The notes: generated by a model not told the origin, from the letters alone. Positions 7,442-15,008 are shown, numbered from the stretch's first letter. The stretch: 17,009 nucleotides of DNA from Candidatus Aminicenans sakinawicola JGI OTU-1 (GCA_000493965.1 AWNV01000063.1:1-17009); one strand, 5' to 3'. A program made the numbers and translations.

Positions 7442-7546
7442 ATGAAGAGAGAGGCGAGGGAGGAGTTTAAAGCGTTTTTCTGGATTTTGAAGTTGGGGAT
7501 TTTTTGGTTTCTGGCTATTCTAATTTTTGGAGTCTCATTCTTTTAA
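7442..7546 (+). CDS. Possible 34-aa single-pass membrane peptide
   Basis: Reads MKREAREEFKAFFW and then a long hydrophobic segment (WILKLGIFWFLAILIFGVSFF) to a TAA at 7544-7546. The charged amphipathic start followed by a transmembrane stretch looks protein-like. The frame stays open upstream to 7325 with further charged residues, but has no ATG, GTG or TTG start there. The only upstream ribosome-site candidate is a weak ATAGG. It lies in the same direction as, and 163 bp before, the AAA ATPase gene. It could be a membrane effector or regulator of the cassette, or chance. Confidence 0.3.
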   Translation: MKREAREEFKAFFWILKLGIFWFLAILIFGVSFF

Positions 7547-7709
7547 GCAGAGATATCAGGAAATGTGTAGAGTGCGAGGAATAGGTTTGGAAAAAGGAAT
7601 TGCAAAACAAATACCCGTTTCCATCTTATGCCACTTAAGTAAAGGTAATAGGTAGTATCAAATTGAATTTTTTAAATAGATAATATTTGTGAATTAAGGA
7701 GAAGAGATA

Positions 7710-8903
7710 ATGTCACATATTATTGAATTCAAAATCTCTGGACTTGTCGGAAGAAAAGATGTCTATAAACAAAAACTTAATCGAGATGTAAACATTTTCT
7801 TTGGTCCTAATGGAAGCGGTAAAACATCATTACTGAGAATTCTTGATTCTGCAATGACTGGAGACTCCAGTTCAATTGAATTTGTTCCATTCGAATCAGC
7901 TGAGGTTAAAATATACTCATTAAAGTACAAAAAAGAGTCTGTCAGGTCCATAAATATGGGCGATTTGAATTACAAGCCCTCAAAAAGAAAACCAAAAGAA
8001 TACAAAATACCGGAGTATTTCGACGAAGAAACAGGCCCTATCCGTGTTCCACGACAATATAAAGAAGGTGAAATGCCTATTTGGAAAACTACACCAATGA
8101 AGCCAGACTTGTCCAGGTCAAGATGGGAGCACATCTATTTGCCAACTTGGCGTCTCTATGGTGAGGATGAGCCATATTCAATAGCTATGCGACGGGGGGA
8201 ACCTCCGCAAATACAACGTGAGTATGATTGGGATGCATTTTTTGCTCAAAGGCTAGAGGAGCTTTGGATTAGTTTTACTAATCAACTTCTAAGAGAAGTC
8301 AGAATAATTCAGGAGGAGGGGCTGGCAAGCATTTTACGAGGAATCTTAACAACCAAACCATCTCGAAAAAGAAAAATGAAAAGTCTGGATTTAGAAAGGA
8401 CCTACTCACGTGTAGCAGCATTCCTTGCCCGTCAAGGTTCACAAGATGTACTTGGTTCGCTTGATATGTTTGAGAAAAGATACGTTGATGACTCTCAAAT
8501 CCAAGGAGTAATAAGTGATATCAATACCATCGAACAGAGGATAGAAGAAACTATGGCTTCTCGAGAAAAGCTAAAACAGCTAATAACAGACATGTTTACA
8601 GGTAAAAAAAAGTTAATGTTCAAAGACGTTGGAATTGAGGTCGAAACAGATGATGGGAAAAAAATAGGTCTCACTTCTCTGTCTTCAGGTGAGAAGCATT
8701 CGCTTTGGATTTTCATCGAAACACTACTAGCAGAAAGTAACACCTTACTAATTGATGAGCCTGAAATGTCAATGCATGTTGATTGGCAAAATCGTTTGAT
8801 ATCATCTATGTGCCAACTAAATCCTGATGTACAGTTGATTATGGCTACTCATTCGCCTGAAATAATGGCTGACATAACTGATGACAAAATATTCACGTTA
8901 TGA
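7710..8903 (+). CDS. ABC/SMC-type AAA ATPase, PARIS AriA-like sensor
   Basis: 397 aa, ATG preceded by AAGGAG at 7696-7701. Walker A is GPNGSGKT at residues 32-39. The ABC signature-like SSGEKH is at 325-330, Walker B is LLIDEPEMS (D349, E350), and the H-loop His381 lies in ATHSPE. The middle of about 270 residues is family-specific. This matches the AAA15/OLD-like ATPases found in anti-phage systems. The gene overlaps the DUF4435 gene by 4 nt (ATGA), so the two proteins are probably made in fixed proportion and act together. In the known E. coli PARIS system AriA is an ATPase scaffold that holds the nuclease AriB inactive until a phage anti-restriction protein is sensed. The adjacent restriction-like methyltransferase fits that logic. 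The pairing is strong evidence for PARIS-type function, but assignment to AriA proper rests on architecture and not on an alignment. Confidence 0.85.
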   Translation: MSHIIEFKISGLVGRKDVYKQKLNRDVNIFFGPNGSGKTSLLRILDSAMTGDSSSIEFVPFESAEVKIYSLKYKKESVRSINMGDLNYKPSKRKPKEYKIPEYFDEETGPIRVPRQYKEGEMPIWKTTPMKPDLSRSRWEHIYLPTWRLYGEDEPYSIAMRRGEPPQIQREYDWDAFFAQRLEELWISFTNQLLREVRIIQEEGLASILRGILTTKPSRKRKMKSLDLERTYSRVAAFLARQGSQDVLGSLDMFEKRYVDDSQIQGVISDINTIEQRIEETMASREKLKQLITDMFTGKKKLMFKDVGIEVETDDGKKIGLTSLSSGEKHSLWIFIETLLAESNTLLIDEPEMSMHVDWQNRLISSMCQLNPDVQLIMATHSPEIMADITDDKIFTL

Positions 8904-9829
8904 ACAGATTAAAACATTCTTTATCTGGTTTTATACGCAAAATGCAAATTTCTCGAACTTCGCTCTTTATTTTTATCGAAGGTTACAAAGACAGCTATGT
9001 GTACAGCAAAATTGCTTGTTCTGAATGCAATGAGAATAATATAATTTACGAAGTAGTAACTGGGGATAAACTTCCGATAGATGGGTCTGGTAAACAAGCA
9101 GTCCTAAATTTCTTCGACATCATAAAACGCAAACGTATGCTAACCAATAGCTTTAAAGGAAAGACTATAGTCTCTATTTTCTTTTTAGATAAAGATGTTG
9201 ATGACTTCCTTAGAAAAAAACGTCGCTCAGAACATATAGTTTACACTGAGATGTACGAACTGGAAAATTATTTATTTAAATATGGCAAGATTAATGAAGC
9301 AATTGCTGCGGCAGCTTCACTCCCAATTAATATTATTAACGACGAAATTGGAAACTATTCTACATGGCGACAGAACGCAGCAATGGCCTGGAAAGAGTGG
9401 ATAAAGTTATGCCTTTTTTCTCACACAAAAAAAATCCGCTCGATGTGTAACTACAGTCAACATATGTCGCCGATTAACGATGGAGTATATGGGCCAATAA
9501 AAGAGGATGAATATCAACATTTGCTTTCGATTCTTGAAGCTGAATCGGGCCTTCAAAGAGATAAATTTATTGGTTCGTTTTTTAGACTGTCTCAGAAAGT
9601 AGATAAACTTTATTCCGAGGCTCAATATGACCAAATATTTAAAGGCAAATGGTATGCATACTTCCTTGCCGAAGATATTAAAAAAATTGCAGGCCAAAGA
9701 CGATTTAATTCTCAAAGCTTAAAAAACAAAATTATGGCTAACCTTGCCACTAGTTTAGATTTTAATGATAACTGGGCTGAACACTTCAGAGCACCGCTAC
9801 GTAGACTTCTAAATGAGGTTGAATTATAG
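8900..9829 (+). CDS. DUF4435 (TOPRIM-like) protein, PARIS AriB-like effector
   Basis: 309 aa, translationally coupled to the ATPase by an ATGA overlap. The DUF4435/TOPRIM pattern is visible: a strand ending in FIEGYKD with Glu27, then FFLDKDVDD with Asp97 and Asp99, then YELENYLF (E120, E122, N123), the ENYL signature of the family. These acidic residues would bind the metal of a TOPRIM nuclease. In the characterised PARIS system AriB is a DUF4435 nuclease, released by AriA when a phage anti-restriction protein is met, that cuts host tRNA and stops growth. I infer the same role here. The C-terminal half has no feature I recognise. No membrane segment or signal peptide is present, so it is cytosolic. 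OLD-type TOPRIM pairs such as Gabija are less likely because there the TOPRIM domain is fused to the ATPase. Confidence 0.8.
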   Translation: MNRLKHSLSGFIRKMQISRTSLFIFIEGYKDSYVYSKIACSECNENNIIYEVVTGDKLPIDGSGKQAVLNFFDIIKRKRMLTNSFKGKTIVSIFFLDKDVDDFLRKKRRSEHIVYTEMYELENYLFKYGKINEAIAAAASLPINIINDEIGNYSTWRQNAAMAWKEWIKLCLFSHTKKIRSMCNYSQHMSPINDGVYGPIKEDEYQHLLSILEAESGLQRDKFIGSFFRLSQKVDKLYSEAQYDQIFKGKWYAYFLAEDIKKIAGQRRFNSQSLKNKIMANLATSLDFNDNWAEHFRAPLRRLLNEVEL

Positions 9830-9843
9830 ATTCTGCAATAAAT

Positions 9844-9872
9844 TTGCGAATCTGATAATCAATCTCTCGCAA
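9844..9872 (+). terminator. Weak hairpin after the AriA/AriB-like operon
   Basis: TTGCGA (9844-9849) pairs with TCGCAA (9867-9872) around a 17-nt loop, 15 nt after the DUF4435 stop, and is followed only by TTTGATG. It could end the transcript but lacks a real T-run. Confidence 0.3.
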
Positions 9873-9899
9873 TTTGATGCATTAGCTTAACTCTACTAT

Positions 9900-10754
9900 T
9901 CAAACCAAGAGAATAAAATGGACAAATCGGCTGATATGTTTATCTATTTCCAGTGCTTTCGTCAGGTATTCCAGTGCCTTGTCGTAGTTTCCAAGATATA
10001 CATAAATCGCCCCGATATTATTCAAGTAATCTGACATGTCTTGATTTTTTTCGTCTTGAGTTTCTAAGGCTTTTTCATAATAATCGATAGCTTTGGAATA
10101 ATTTCCGAATTTTTTATAATACGATCCTAAATTATTCAAACATCTTCCTTCTGCTGTCTTATGATTCAGACTCTTCGCAATCTGCAGGGCTTTTTCATTC
10201 AGCAGGCGGAATTCTTGCAAATTATTTATCCTGAGATAAGTGATACTCAGATGCCGGAGGCACTTAAGCTCATGTTCCAGGCTTCCAGTTTGCCTGGCCA
10301 GTTCTATAGCACTTTGAAAGCTTTCGATCGATTGCTGGTATTTCCTTAATGAGCGATATTCCTTCCCATCTAAATAAGACCTATAAATTTCAAGCGCACA
10401 TCTGCATTTTTCCAGTTCATTCTGTAAACTTAATTTTTTTGCGAGTGATTTAGCCTTAATATAAAACTCTGAAGATTTTTTAAGCTGTCCAATATTCCAA
10501 TAAAGTAAGCCCAAGCGCATATAGCATTTAACCTGTATATATTCATCATCAATTTCTTTGGCAAACTTTAACTCTTGTTTAAATAGACCAATTGCCTGAT
10601 GAAAATCTCCTTTTTTTAATAGATTTTCTCCAGTCTCAATGGAAAATTTATTAGACTGAAGGGGGAAATGTTTATTACTTGAATCTCCAGATAATGAGAA
10701 AATAAAAAATATTATGATAAAATAAACAAATTTCCTGAAAAGATATCCATACAT
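9900..10754 (-). pseudogene. Truncated TPR protein, 5' part of a second TPR-CHAT gene
   Basis: 284 aa with a signal peptide (residues about 1-24, FVYFIIIFFIFSLS core) and TPR repeats. Residues 133-272 are about 87% identical to residues 132-271 of the 984-aa TPR-CHAT protein, while residues about 35-132 are only loosely similar. After K272 the match stops abruptly (breakpoint near 9936) and the frame ends with 12 unrelated residues. The coiled coil, CHAT domain and membrane anchor are missing. A good promoter (10769-10796) and an AGG before the ATG are retained, so a short exported TPR protein may still be made. It is oriented opposite to the full-length gene and its broken end abuts the defence cassette. 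It could be a relic cut by the cassette's arrival, or a silent N-terminal module usable through recombination. Confidence 0.75.
9939..10358 (-). repeat. 420-bp block shared with TPR-CHAT gene, copy 2 (inverted)
   Basis: Inverted counterpart of 1350-1769, covering residues 133-272 of the truncated protein. It includes the 53-nt identical stretch (10216-10268). The left edge of homology lies at about 9937, where the coding match stops within two nucleotides of the last shared codon. Confidence 0.85.
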
Positions 10755-10768
10755 CAGACCTATTGAAA

Positions 10769-10796
10769 GTTATATTATTAAACATTGACTTGTCAA
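10769..10796 (-). promoter_or_regulatory. Sigma70-like promoter of the truncated TPR gene
   Basis: On the minus strand: perfect -35 TTGACA (10796-10791), 16-nt spacer, -10 TATAAC (10774-10769). Transcription would begin about 7 nt before the ATG at 10754. The -35 is part of a palindrome, ATTGAC-TT-GTCAAT (10784-10797), which a repressor could use. Confidence 0.6.
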
Positions 10797-10945
10797 TAAA
10801 AAATCCAAATTTTAATTTATCATGCAAACTAAAAACATTAAACCTTAAAACCAATCTCCTTTTTCTCAACTCCCCACAAAAAAATCCCAAATTTCCTCTT
10901 CCCTTTTCACAAAGATTAAGCTATAATACAGGTAATTCTTGTTTC

Positions 10946-11007
10946 GCTGGCTGGGCAAGATCGAACTAACCTATAATCCCCTTTTATTTATTTCCCCCAC
11001 AGCCAGC
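10946..11007. repeat. 8-bp inverted repeat upstream of peptidase promoter
   Basis: GCTGGCTG (10946-10953) and CAGCCAGC (11000-11007) are perfect inverted copies 46 nt apart. A transcript from the TATAAT at 10922 would contain both. Role unknown. Confidence 0.35.
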
Positions 11008-11036
11008 ACTTCTCTATCTGAAGGAGAACACTGCGG

Positions 11037-11065
11037 TTGATTTTTTGGGGCGTATTCACTAATAT
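11037..11065 (+). promoter_or_regulatory. Possible promoter of the S58 peptidase operon
   Basis: TTGATT (11037-11042), a 17-nt spacer and TAATAT (11060-11065), about 25 nt before the AAGGAG of the gene. A CATAAT at 11066-11071 is an alternative -10. Confidence 0.4.
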
Positions 11066-11097
11066 CATAATCTTACAATTTCTAAGGAGAACCCGAC

Positions 11098-12234
11098 ATG
11101 AGACGCACTGTCATTTTGTCATTCACCCTTTTGTTCCTATGTCATGGCTTCCTGCTGCCTGAAGAAAGGCTCCGCATAAGGAAGTTCGGCATTAAAACAG
11201 GAGTGTTAAACCCCGGGAAATGGAACGCAATAACCGATGTCGAGGGAGTCAAAGTCGGACATGTGACCCTCATCGAGGGTAATAATATCCGCACCGGTGT
11301 GACTGCCATACTCCCCCACGGGAGAAACATATACCAGGAGAAAGTGCCTGCAGGGGTGTGTGTGGCAAACGGCTACGGAAAGCTGATGGGATACACACAG
11401 ATCGATGAATTGGGAAACATCGAGACCCCCATAATCCTGACCAACACACTGAGCGTGCCGACCGCCGCCAATGCGGTCATCACCTACATACTCTCTCTCG
11501 AAGGGAATGAAAAGGCAGACTCTGTCAATGCTGTTGTAGGTGAGACAAATGACGGCTATCTGAACGACATAAGAGGAAGACATGTGAAAGAAGCAGACGT
11601 TATCAGGGCAATAAAGAACGCATCATCGGGTCCTGTGGAGGAAGGTGCGGTTGGTGCCGGCACAGGAACAATCTGCTTCGGCTTCAAGGGAGGAATAGGA
11701 ACTGCATCGAGGAAGCTTCCACAATCGAGAGGCGGTTATACTGTCGGGGTGCTTGTCCAGACAAACCACGGAGGCGTATTCCAGATTAAAGGCCTTCCTG
11801 TAGGAGTCCGCCTGGGCCGCTACCCCATGAAGAAGGAGATAGAGAGGGAGTCGGAGGGTTCATGCATGATCGTGGTCGCAACCGATGCACCGCTTGACAG
11901 CAGAAACCTGAAGAGGCTTGCGAAGAGGGCACTGCTGGGGATAGCAAGGACAGGCGGCTATTACTCAAACGCAAGCGGCGACTATGCAATTGCTTTCTCA
12001 ACAGCCGAGGGGATGAGAATCTCTCACAGGCCGCAGTCAAGGACCATCAAGACCGAGACACTGCGGAACAGCCAGATGTCCCCGCTGTTTCTTGCGGCTG
12101 CCGAGGCTTCGGAAGAGGCCATACTGAACTCGATGTTCAAGGCGCACACAATGACGGGCAAGGACGGACATAAGATAGAAGCACTGCCGCTGGATAAGGT
12201 CAAAGAAATCATCAAAGAGTGTCCGGGGAAATGA
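11098..12234 (+). CDS. Exported DmpA/BapA-type aminopeptidase (peptidase family S58, P1)
   Basis: 378 aa, ATG with AAGGAG at 11084-11089. Residues 1-20 form a signal peptide. The body carries the S58 landmarks: ITDVEGVKVGHVT near residue 45, GAVGAGTGTICFGFKGG, VGVLVQTNHG, and ESEGSCMIVVATDAPLD. Family members are made as a precursor that cuts itself between Gly and Ser, the new N-terminal Ser being the nucleophile; here that pair is Gly254-Ser255. Known relatives release N-terminal D- or L-residues, or beta-amino acids, from short peptides, so exact specificity cannot be read from sequence. Length is normal for the family. The stop overlaps the ATG of the racemase gene (ATGA), so both are coexpressed. 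Likely role: periplasmic trimming of peptides, including D-residue-containing ones, for catabolism. Confidence 0.88.
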   Translation: MRRTVILSFTLLFLCHGFLLPEERLRIRKFGIKTGVLNPGKWNAITDVEGVKVGHVTLIEGNNIRTGVTAILPHGRNIYQEKVPAGVCVANGYGKLMGYTQIDELGNIETPIILTNTLSVPTAANAVITYILSLEGNEKADSVNAVVGETNDGYLNDIRGRHVKEADVIRAIKNASSGPVEEGAVGAGTGTICFGFKGGIGTASRKLPQSRGGYTVGVLVQTNHGGVFQIKGLPVGVRLGRYPMKKEIERESEGSCMIVVATDAPLDSRNLKRLAKRALLGIARTGGYYSNASGDYAIAFSTAEGMRISHRPQSRTIKTETLRNSQMSPLFLAAAEASEEAILNSMFKAHTMTGKDGHKIEALPLDKVKEIIKECPGK

Positions 12235-12953
12235 AAAAGACCATAGGGATCTTAGGAGGCATGGGGCCTGAAGCCACGGCATATATGTATGAGCTAATCA
12301 TAGAAAATACCAGAGCCGAAAAAGACCAGGACCACATCCGGGTAATTGTTTACAGCAACCCTCAAATCCCGCCGAGGACAGAGGCCCTGCTCAACAAGGG
12401 GCAAAACCCCACTCCCCTGCTCGTCGAGGGTGTTAAAATCCTGAAAAAGGCGGGGGCAGATCTGATCATCATGCCGTGTGTGACTGCGCACTGTTTTTAT
12501 CCTGAAGTGGCGTCGCAGGTCGAGTTCCGCTTCCTCAGTCTTGTCGAGGAATCCCTGAAGTGGACAAAGAAAAACATGCCGGGCCTGAAAAAAGCTGGCC
12601 TTATATCGAGCACAGGCACGCTTAAATCAGGGATCTTCCACGATGCATTTTCAGAGGCAGGAATCGAAGTCATTTGCCCCTCAGATGAGGAGCAGCAGCA
12701 GGTGATGGAGGCCATTGACGGAAAACATGGCATCAAGGCTGGTTTCTATTCGGGTCTGTCCAAAGAAATCATTGTCCATACAGCCATGAGCCTCATCCGG
12801 AGGGAAGCAGGGGCTGTTATCGCAGGATGCACCGAGGTCCCTCTTGTGCTTAAGCCCGCAGACATCCAGAGGCCGCTGATCGAGCCCATGAAAATAACCG
12901 CACTCGCAGGGATTAAAGAAGCCGGATATGAAATAACGGCACAGCAGGGATGA
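12231..12953 (+). CDS. Aspartate/glutamate racemase family protein
   Basis: 240 aa from the ATG at 12231, which overlaps the peptidase stop by ATGA; an in-frame GTG at 12219 is less likely. It has no signal peptide, so it is cytosolic. The N-terminus IGILGGMGPEAT is the family signature. The two catalytic cysteines of cofactor-independent racemases are Cys83 in PCVTAH and Cys200 in AGCTE. The usual motif around the first is PCNTAH; the Asn is Val84 here, which may alter substrate choice. The family interconverts L- and D-aspartate or glutamate, or related acids. Coupling to a peptidase whose family can release D-residues suggests conversion of imported D-amino acids to usable L-forms. A role in supplying D-amino acids for the cell wall is less likely in this context. 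Confidence 0.87.
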   Translation: MKKTIGILGGMGPEATAYMYELIIENTRAEKDQDHIRVIVYSNPQIPPRTEALLNKGQNPTPLLVEGVKILKKAGADLIIMPCVTAHCFYPEVASQVEFRFLSLVEESLKWTKKNMPGLKKAGLISSTGTLKSGIFHDAFSEAGIEVICPSDEEQQQVMEAIDGKHGIKAGFYSGLSKEIIVHTAMSLIRREAGAVIAGCTEVPLVLKPADIQRPLIEPMKITALAGIKEAGYEITAQQG

Positions 12954-13049
12954 GGAAGGGGAACTGCCTGTTCTTCAGGTTTAACAAAGCCGGCTTAAAA
13001 TGAGGGATTATAAAAATAAGCTTGATGTCGGGTGCCTGAATAAATAAAA

Positions 13050-13089
13050 TGCTTATTAGCCTGGATTATTCACGAGTTGAGGCTGCTGC
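13050..13089 (+). repeat. 40-nt interspersed repeat, copy 2
   Basis: Matches 96-135 (minus strand) at 32 of 40 positions. It lies in the 291-bp gap between the racemase and the first C69 gene and runs directly into a nested hairpin (13083-13151). Confidence 0.6.
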
Positions 13090-13151
13090 AGATGCGAGGC
13101 ACAGCACATGAAGTTGTGGTCCTTCACCACGAATGCCCTGTAACGCAGCAG
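13083..13151. repeat. Nested hairpin attached to the interspersed repeat
   Basis: Three inverted pairs nest around one centre: CTGCTGC/GCAGCAG (13083-13089/13145-13151), ACAG/CTGT (13101-13104/13138-13141) and GTGGT/ACCAC (13116-13120/13126-13130) with loop CCTTC. GCAGATGCG also recurs as a direct repeat (13088-13096, 13148-13156). The layout resembles a REP-type or miniature transposable element. Confidence 0.45.
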
Positions 13152-13244
13152 ATGCGGTAAGATCGGCTCACCTGAAAGGTAAAGAATGCCGATAATAAAT
13201 TTAAACCCTGAATTAAAAAACCCCAAACGACAGGGAGGTAAACC

Positions 13245-15008
13245 TTGAAATTAAGAAAGCTGCTGACGCTTATCATAATACTGCTTGTTTGTATCGGTTT
13301 GCTTATCGCCCTTTCATATGTTGCAGGGGGAAAAGAGCCGGCCGAACCGGAATATCTGCCTGAGGGCTGCACCTCGATACTCATCGGGAAAGAAGCCTCT
13401 ACAGACGGCTCAGTGATGGCCACCCATGCTGCCGACTGCGGTATCTGCGACTTCACATGGCACCATGTTCCTGCGGCAGACCACAAGGAGGGCCCTGTAC
13501 GTAAGATCTACCACATAAACCAGATCCGAACATGGCATCCGGATGAGGGTGCGAAATGGGAAAATCTGGAGCGGGGCCATACAGGAGTCAACATCCCACA
13601 AGCTGCGCATACCTACGGCTACAGATACTCGGTCTTCGGCTACATGAACGACCAGCAGGTGGCAATGGGGGAAGCGAGTATAGGCTGCCAGCGCAAGATG
13701 AGAAACTCAACGTCCACGCCTGTCATGGACATCACAATGCTGACGCTGCTTGCCATGGAGCGGAGTAAGACGGCGAGAGAAGCCATCGAGCTCATGGGGT
13801 CACTGGGTGAAAAGTACGGATACGGATTCCATGACAGCGGAGAGATGCTTGCCGTGATTGACGCGGAAGAGGCATGGATATTCGAGATCATGCCTGTCGG
13901 GCCGCTGTGGACTCCGGAGAGCGGAAAACCGGGAGCCGTGTGGTGCGCACAGAGAGTGCCGGATGACCATGTCAGCGTCTGCCCGAACGAGTCAAGAATC
14001 GGAGAGATAGACCTTAAAGACACAGACCATTTTCTTGCTTCTCCGAATGTCATTTCCTATGCAGTAGAGAACGGTTTCTACGACACTGAGAGCGGAAAGC
14101 CTTTCAACTGGAAGAGGGCCTACTGTCCTGCTGAGGGCAGCGCTGCAAGCACTCACGGAAGGAGGGGGCGGCTGTGGCGGTTCTTTGACCTTGTGGCGCC
14201 GTCTCGTAAATTCAGCCCGGAACTTCCGAACATGGACTTTCCTTTTTCAATAAAGCCTGACAAAAAGCTCTCGGTGCAGGACGTAATGAGACTCACGAGG
14301 GATAAGTACCAGGGATGCATGTACGACCCGTCAAAGGGGCTGAAGGCTGGGCCGTTCGCAAACCCGAACTATTTCCGCGGCTTCAAGGTTGACGACAAAA
14401 GATATGCAGGCGCCCGGTGCATCAGTGTAAACAACTCGGAGTACACAACCCTTGCTCAGTGCAGGAACTGGCTGCCAAACCAGATAGGTGGGATCCTGTG
14501 GGTGGCATTAGGAGCCCAGGACACATCCTGCTACACCCCCATCTACGCCGGAGTGACGGAGATCCCCGAATCTTACAGTGTAGGCGACCACTGGATATTT
14601 AACAGAGACTCTGCAAGATGGGCCTTTGACTATGTCGATTTCCATACACAGGTCGTTTATTCACAGGCCATTAAAGACGTCATAAAAGCCAGGGAAAAGT
14701 GGGAAGGGGGAGCATTAAAGAAGATACCTATTATTGATAAAGCGGCTGTAGAGCTTTACAGGAAGGATCCGGCGGCGGCTGTAGAGTTTATAACCGGCTT
14801 CAGCGTGAACAACGCAGAACGAACCATAGATGCCTGGTGGAAGCTTGGAGACGACCTTCTCGTCAAATACAATCACCTAAGAAACTATAATGCAGAAAAT
14901 AGAAAAGTCAGCCATGTGGAATTCCCGGAATGGTGGAACAGGGCAGTAGTGGAGCACGATAAACTCGTGCCGCTGCAGCCTCCCCCGGCACAAAAAAAGA
15001 AAAAATAA
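13245..15008 (+). CDS. Exported dipeptidase, peptidase family C69
   Basis: 587 aa from a TTG start, chosen because GGGAGG (13233-13238) is correctly placed and the signal segment begins there. Residues 5-27 are strongly hydrophobic (signal peptide or anchor). Cys42 in EGCTSILIGK, followed by DGSVM and HAADCG, is the pattern of C69 Ntn-hydrolases, where removal of the leader exposes Cys as N-terminal nucleophile. GEASIGCQRK and the long EAWIFEIMPVGPLW block are also characteristic. The C-terminus is a PPP...KKKK tail. The family cleaves dipeptides. It is followed after 35 bp by a paralogue with the same start codon and architecture, so the two form an operon. It probably works outside the cytoplasmic membrane in peptide use. 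C69 membership is confident; the specific dipeptides are unknown. Confidence 0.87.
   Translation: MKLRKLLTLIIILLVCIGLLIALSYVAGGKEPAEPEYLPEGCTSILIGKEASTDGSVMATHAADCGICDFTWHHVPAADHKEGPVRKIYHINQIRTWHPDEGAKWENLERGHTGVNIPQAAHTYGYRYSVFGYMNDQQVAMGEASIGCQRKMRNSTSTPVMDITMLTLLAMERSKTAREAIELMGSLGEKYGYGFHDSGEMLAVIDAEEAWIFEIMPVGPLWTPESGKPGAVWCAQRVPDDHVSVCPNESRIGEIDLKDTDHFLASPNVISYAVENGFYDTESGKPFNWKRAYCPAEGSAASTHGRRGRLWRFFDLVAPSRKFSPELPNMDFPFSIKPDKKLSVQDVMRLTRDKYQGCMYDPSKGLKAGPFANPNYFRGFKVDDKRYAGARCISVNNSEYTTLAQCRNWLPNQIGGILWVALGAQDTSCYTPIYAGVTEIPESYSVGDHWIFNRDSARWAFDYVDFHTQVVYSQAIKDVIKAREKWEGGALKKIPIIDKAAVELYRKDPAAAVEFITGFSVNNAERTIDAWWKLGDDLLVKYNHLRNYNAENRKVSHVEFPEWWNRAVVEHDKLVPLQPPPAQKKKK

Larger units (their letters stand above)
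7191..7709. other. 519-bp divergent intergenic region of the defence cassette
   Basis: Lies between the start codons of the methyltransferase and the AAA ATPase. It holds a very strong hairpin (7313-7343) and a possible 34-aa membrane protein (7442-7546). The rest is A/T-rich. No promoter of convincing spacing was found, although TAATAT at 7681-7686 is a candidate -10 for the ATPase gene. Confidence 0.6.
10755..11097. other. AT-rich intergenic region with divergent promoters
   Basis: Contains the minus-strand promoter of the truncated TPR gene (10769-10796), the plus-strand promoter region of the S58 peptidase (11037-11065), an isolated plus-strand TATAAT at 10922-10927 and an 8-bp inverted repeat (10946-10953/11000-11007). 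The small open frames here are of low-complexity composition and I do not call them genes. Confidence 0.6.

Noticed and set aside
7710..9829. Gabija, Septu or retron assignment for the ATPase pair
   Set aside because: Gabija has TOPRIM fused to the ATPase plus a UvrD-like helicase; Septu has an HNH partner; no reverse transcriptase is present. The DUF4435 motifs point to the PARIS type.
10675..10890. 71-aa minus-strand open frame upstream of the truncated TPR gene
   Set aside because: It overlaps the start and promoter of the TPR gene in another frame and consists of A/T-biased residues with no domain.
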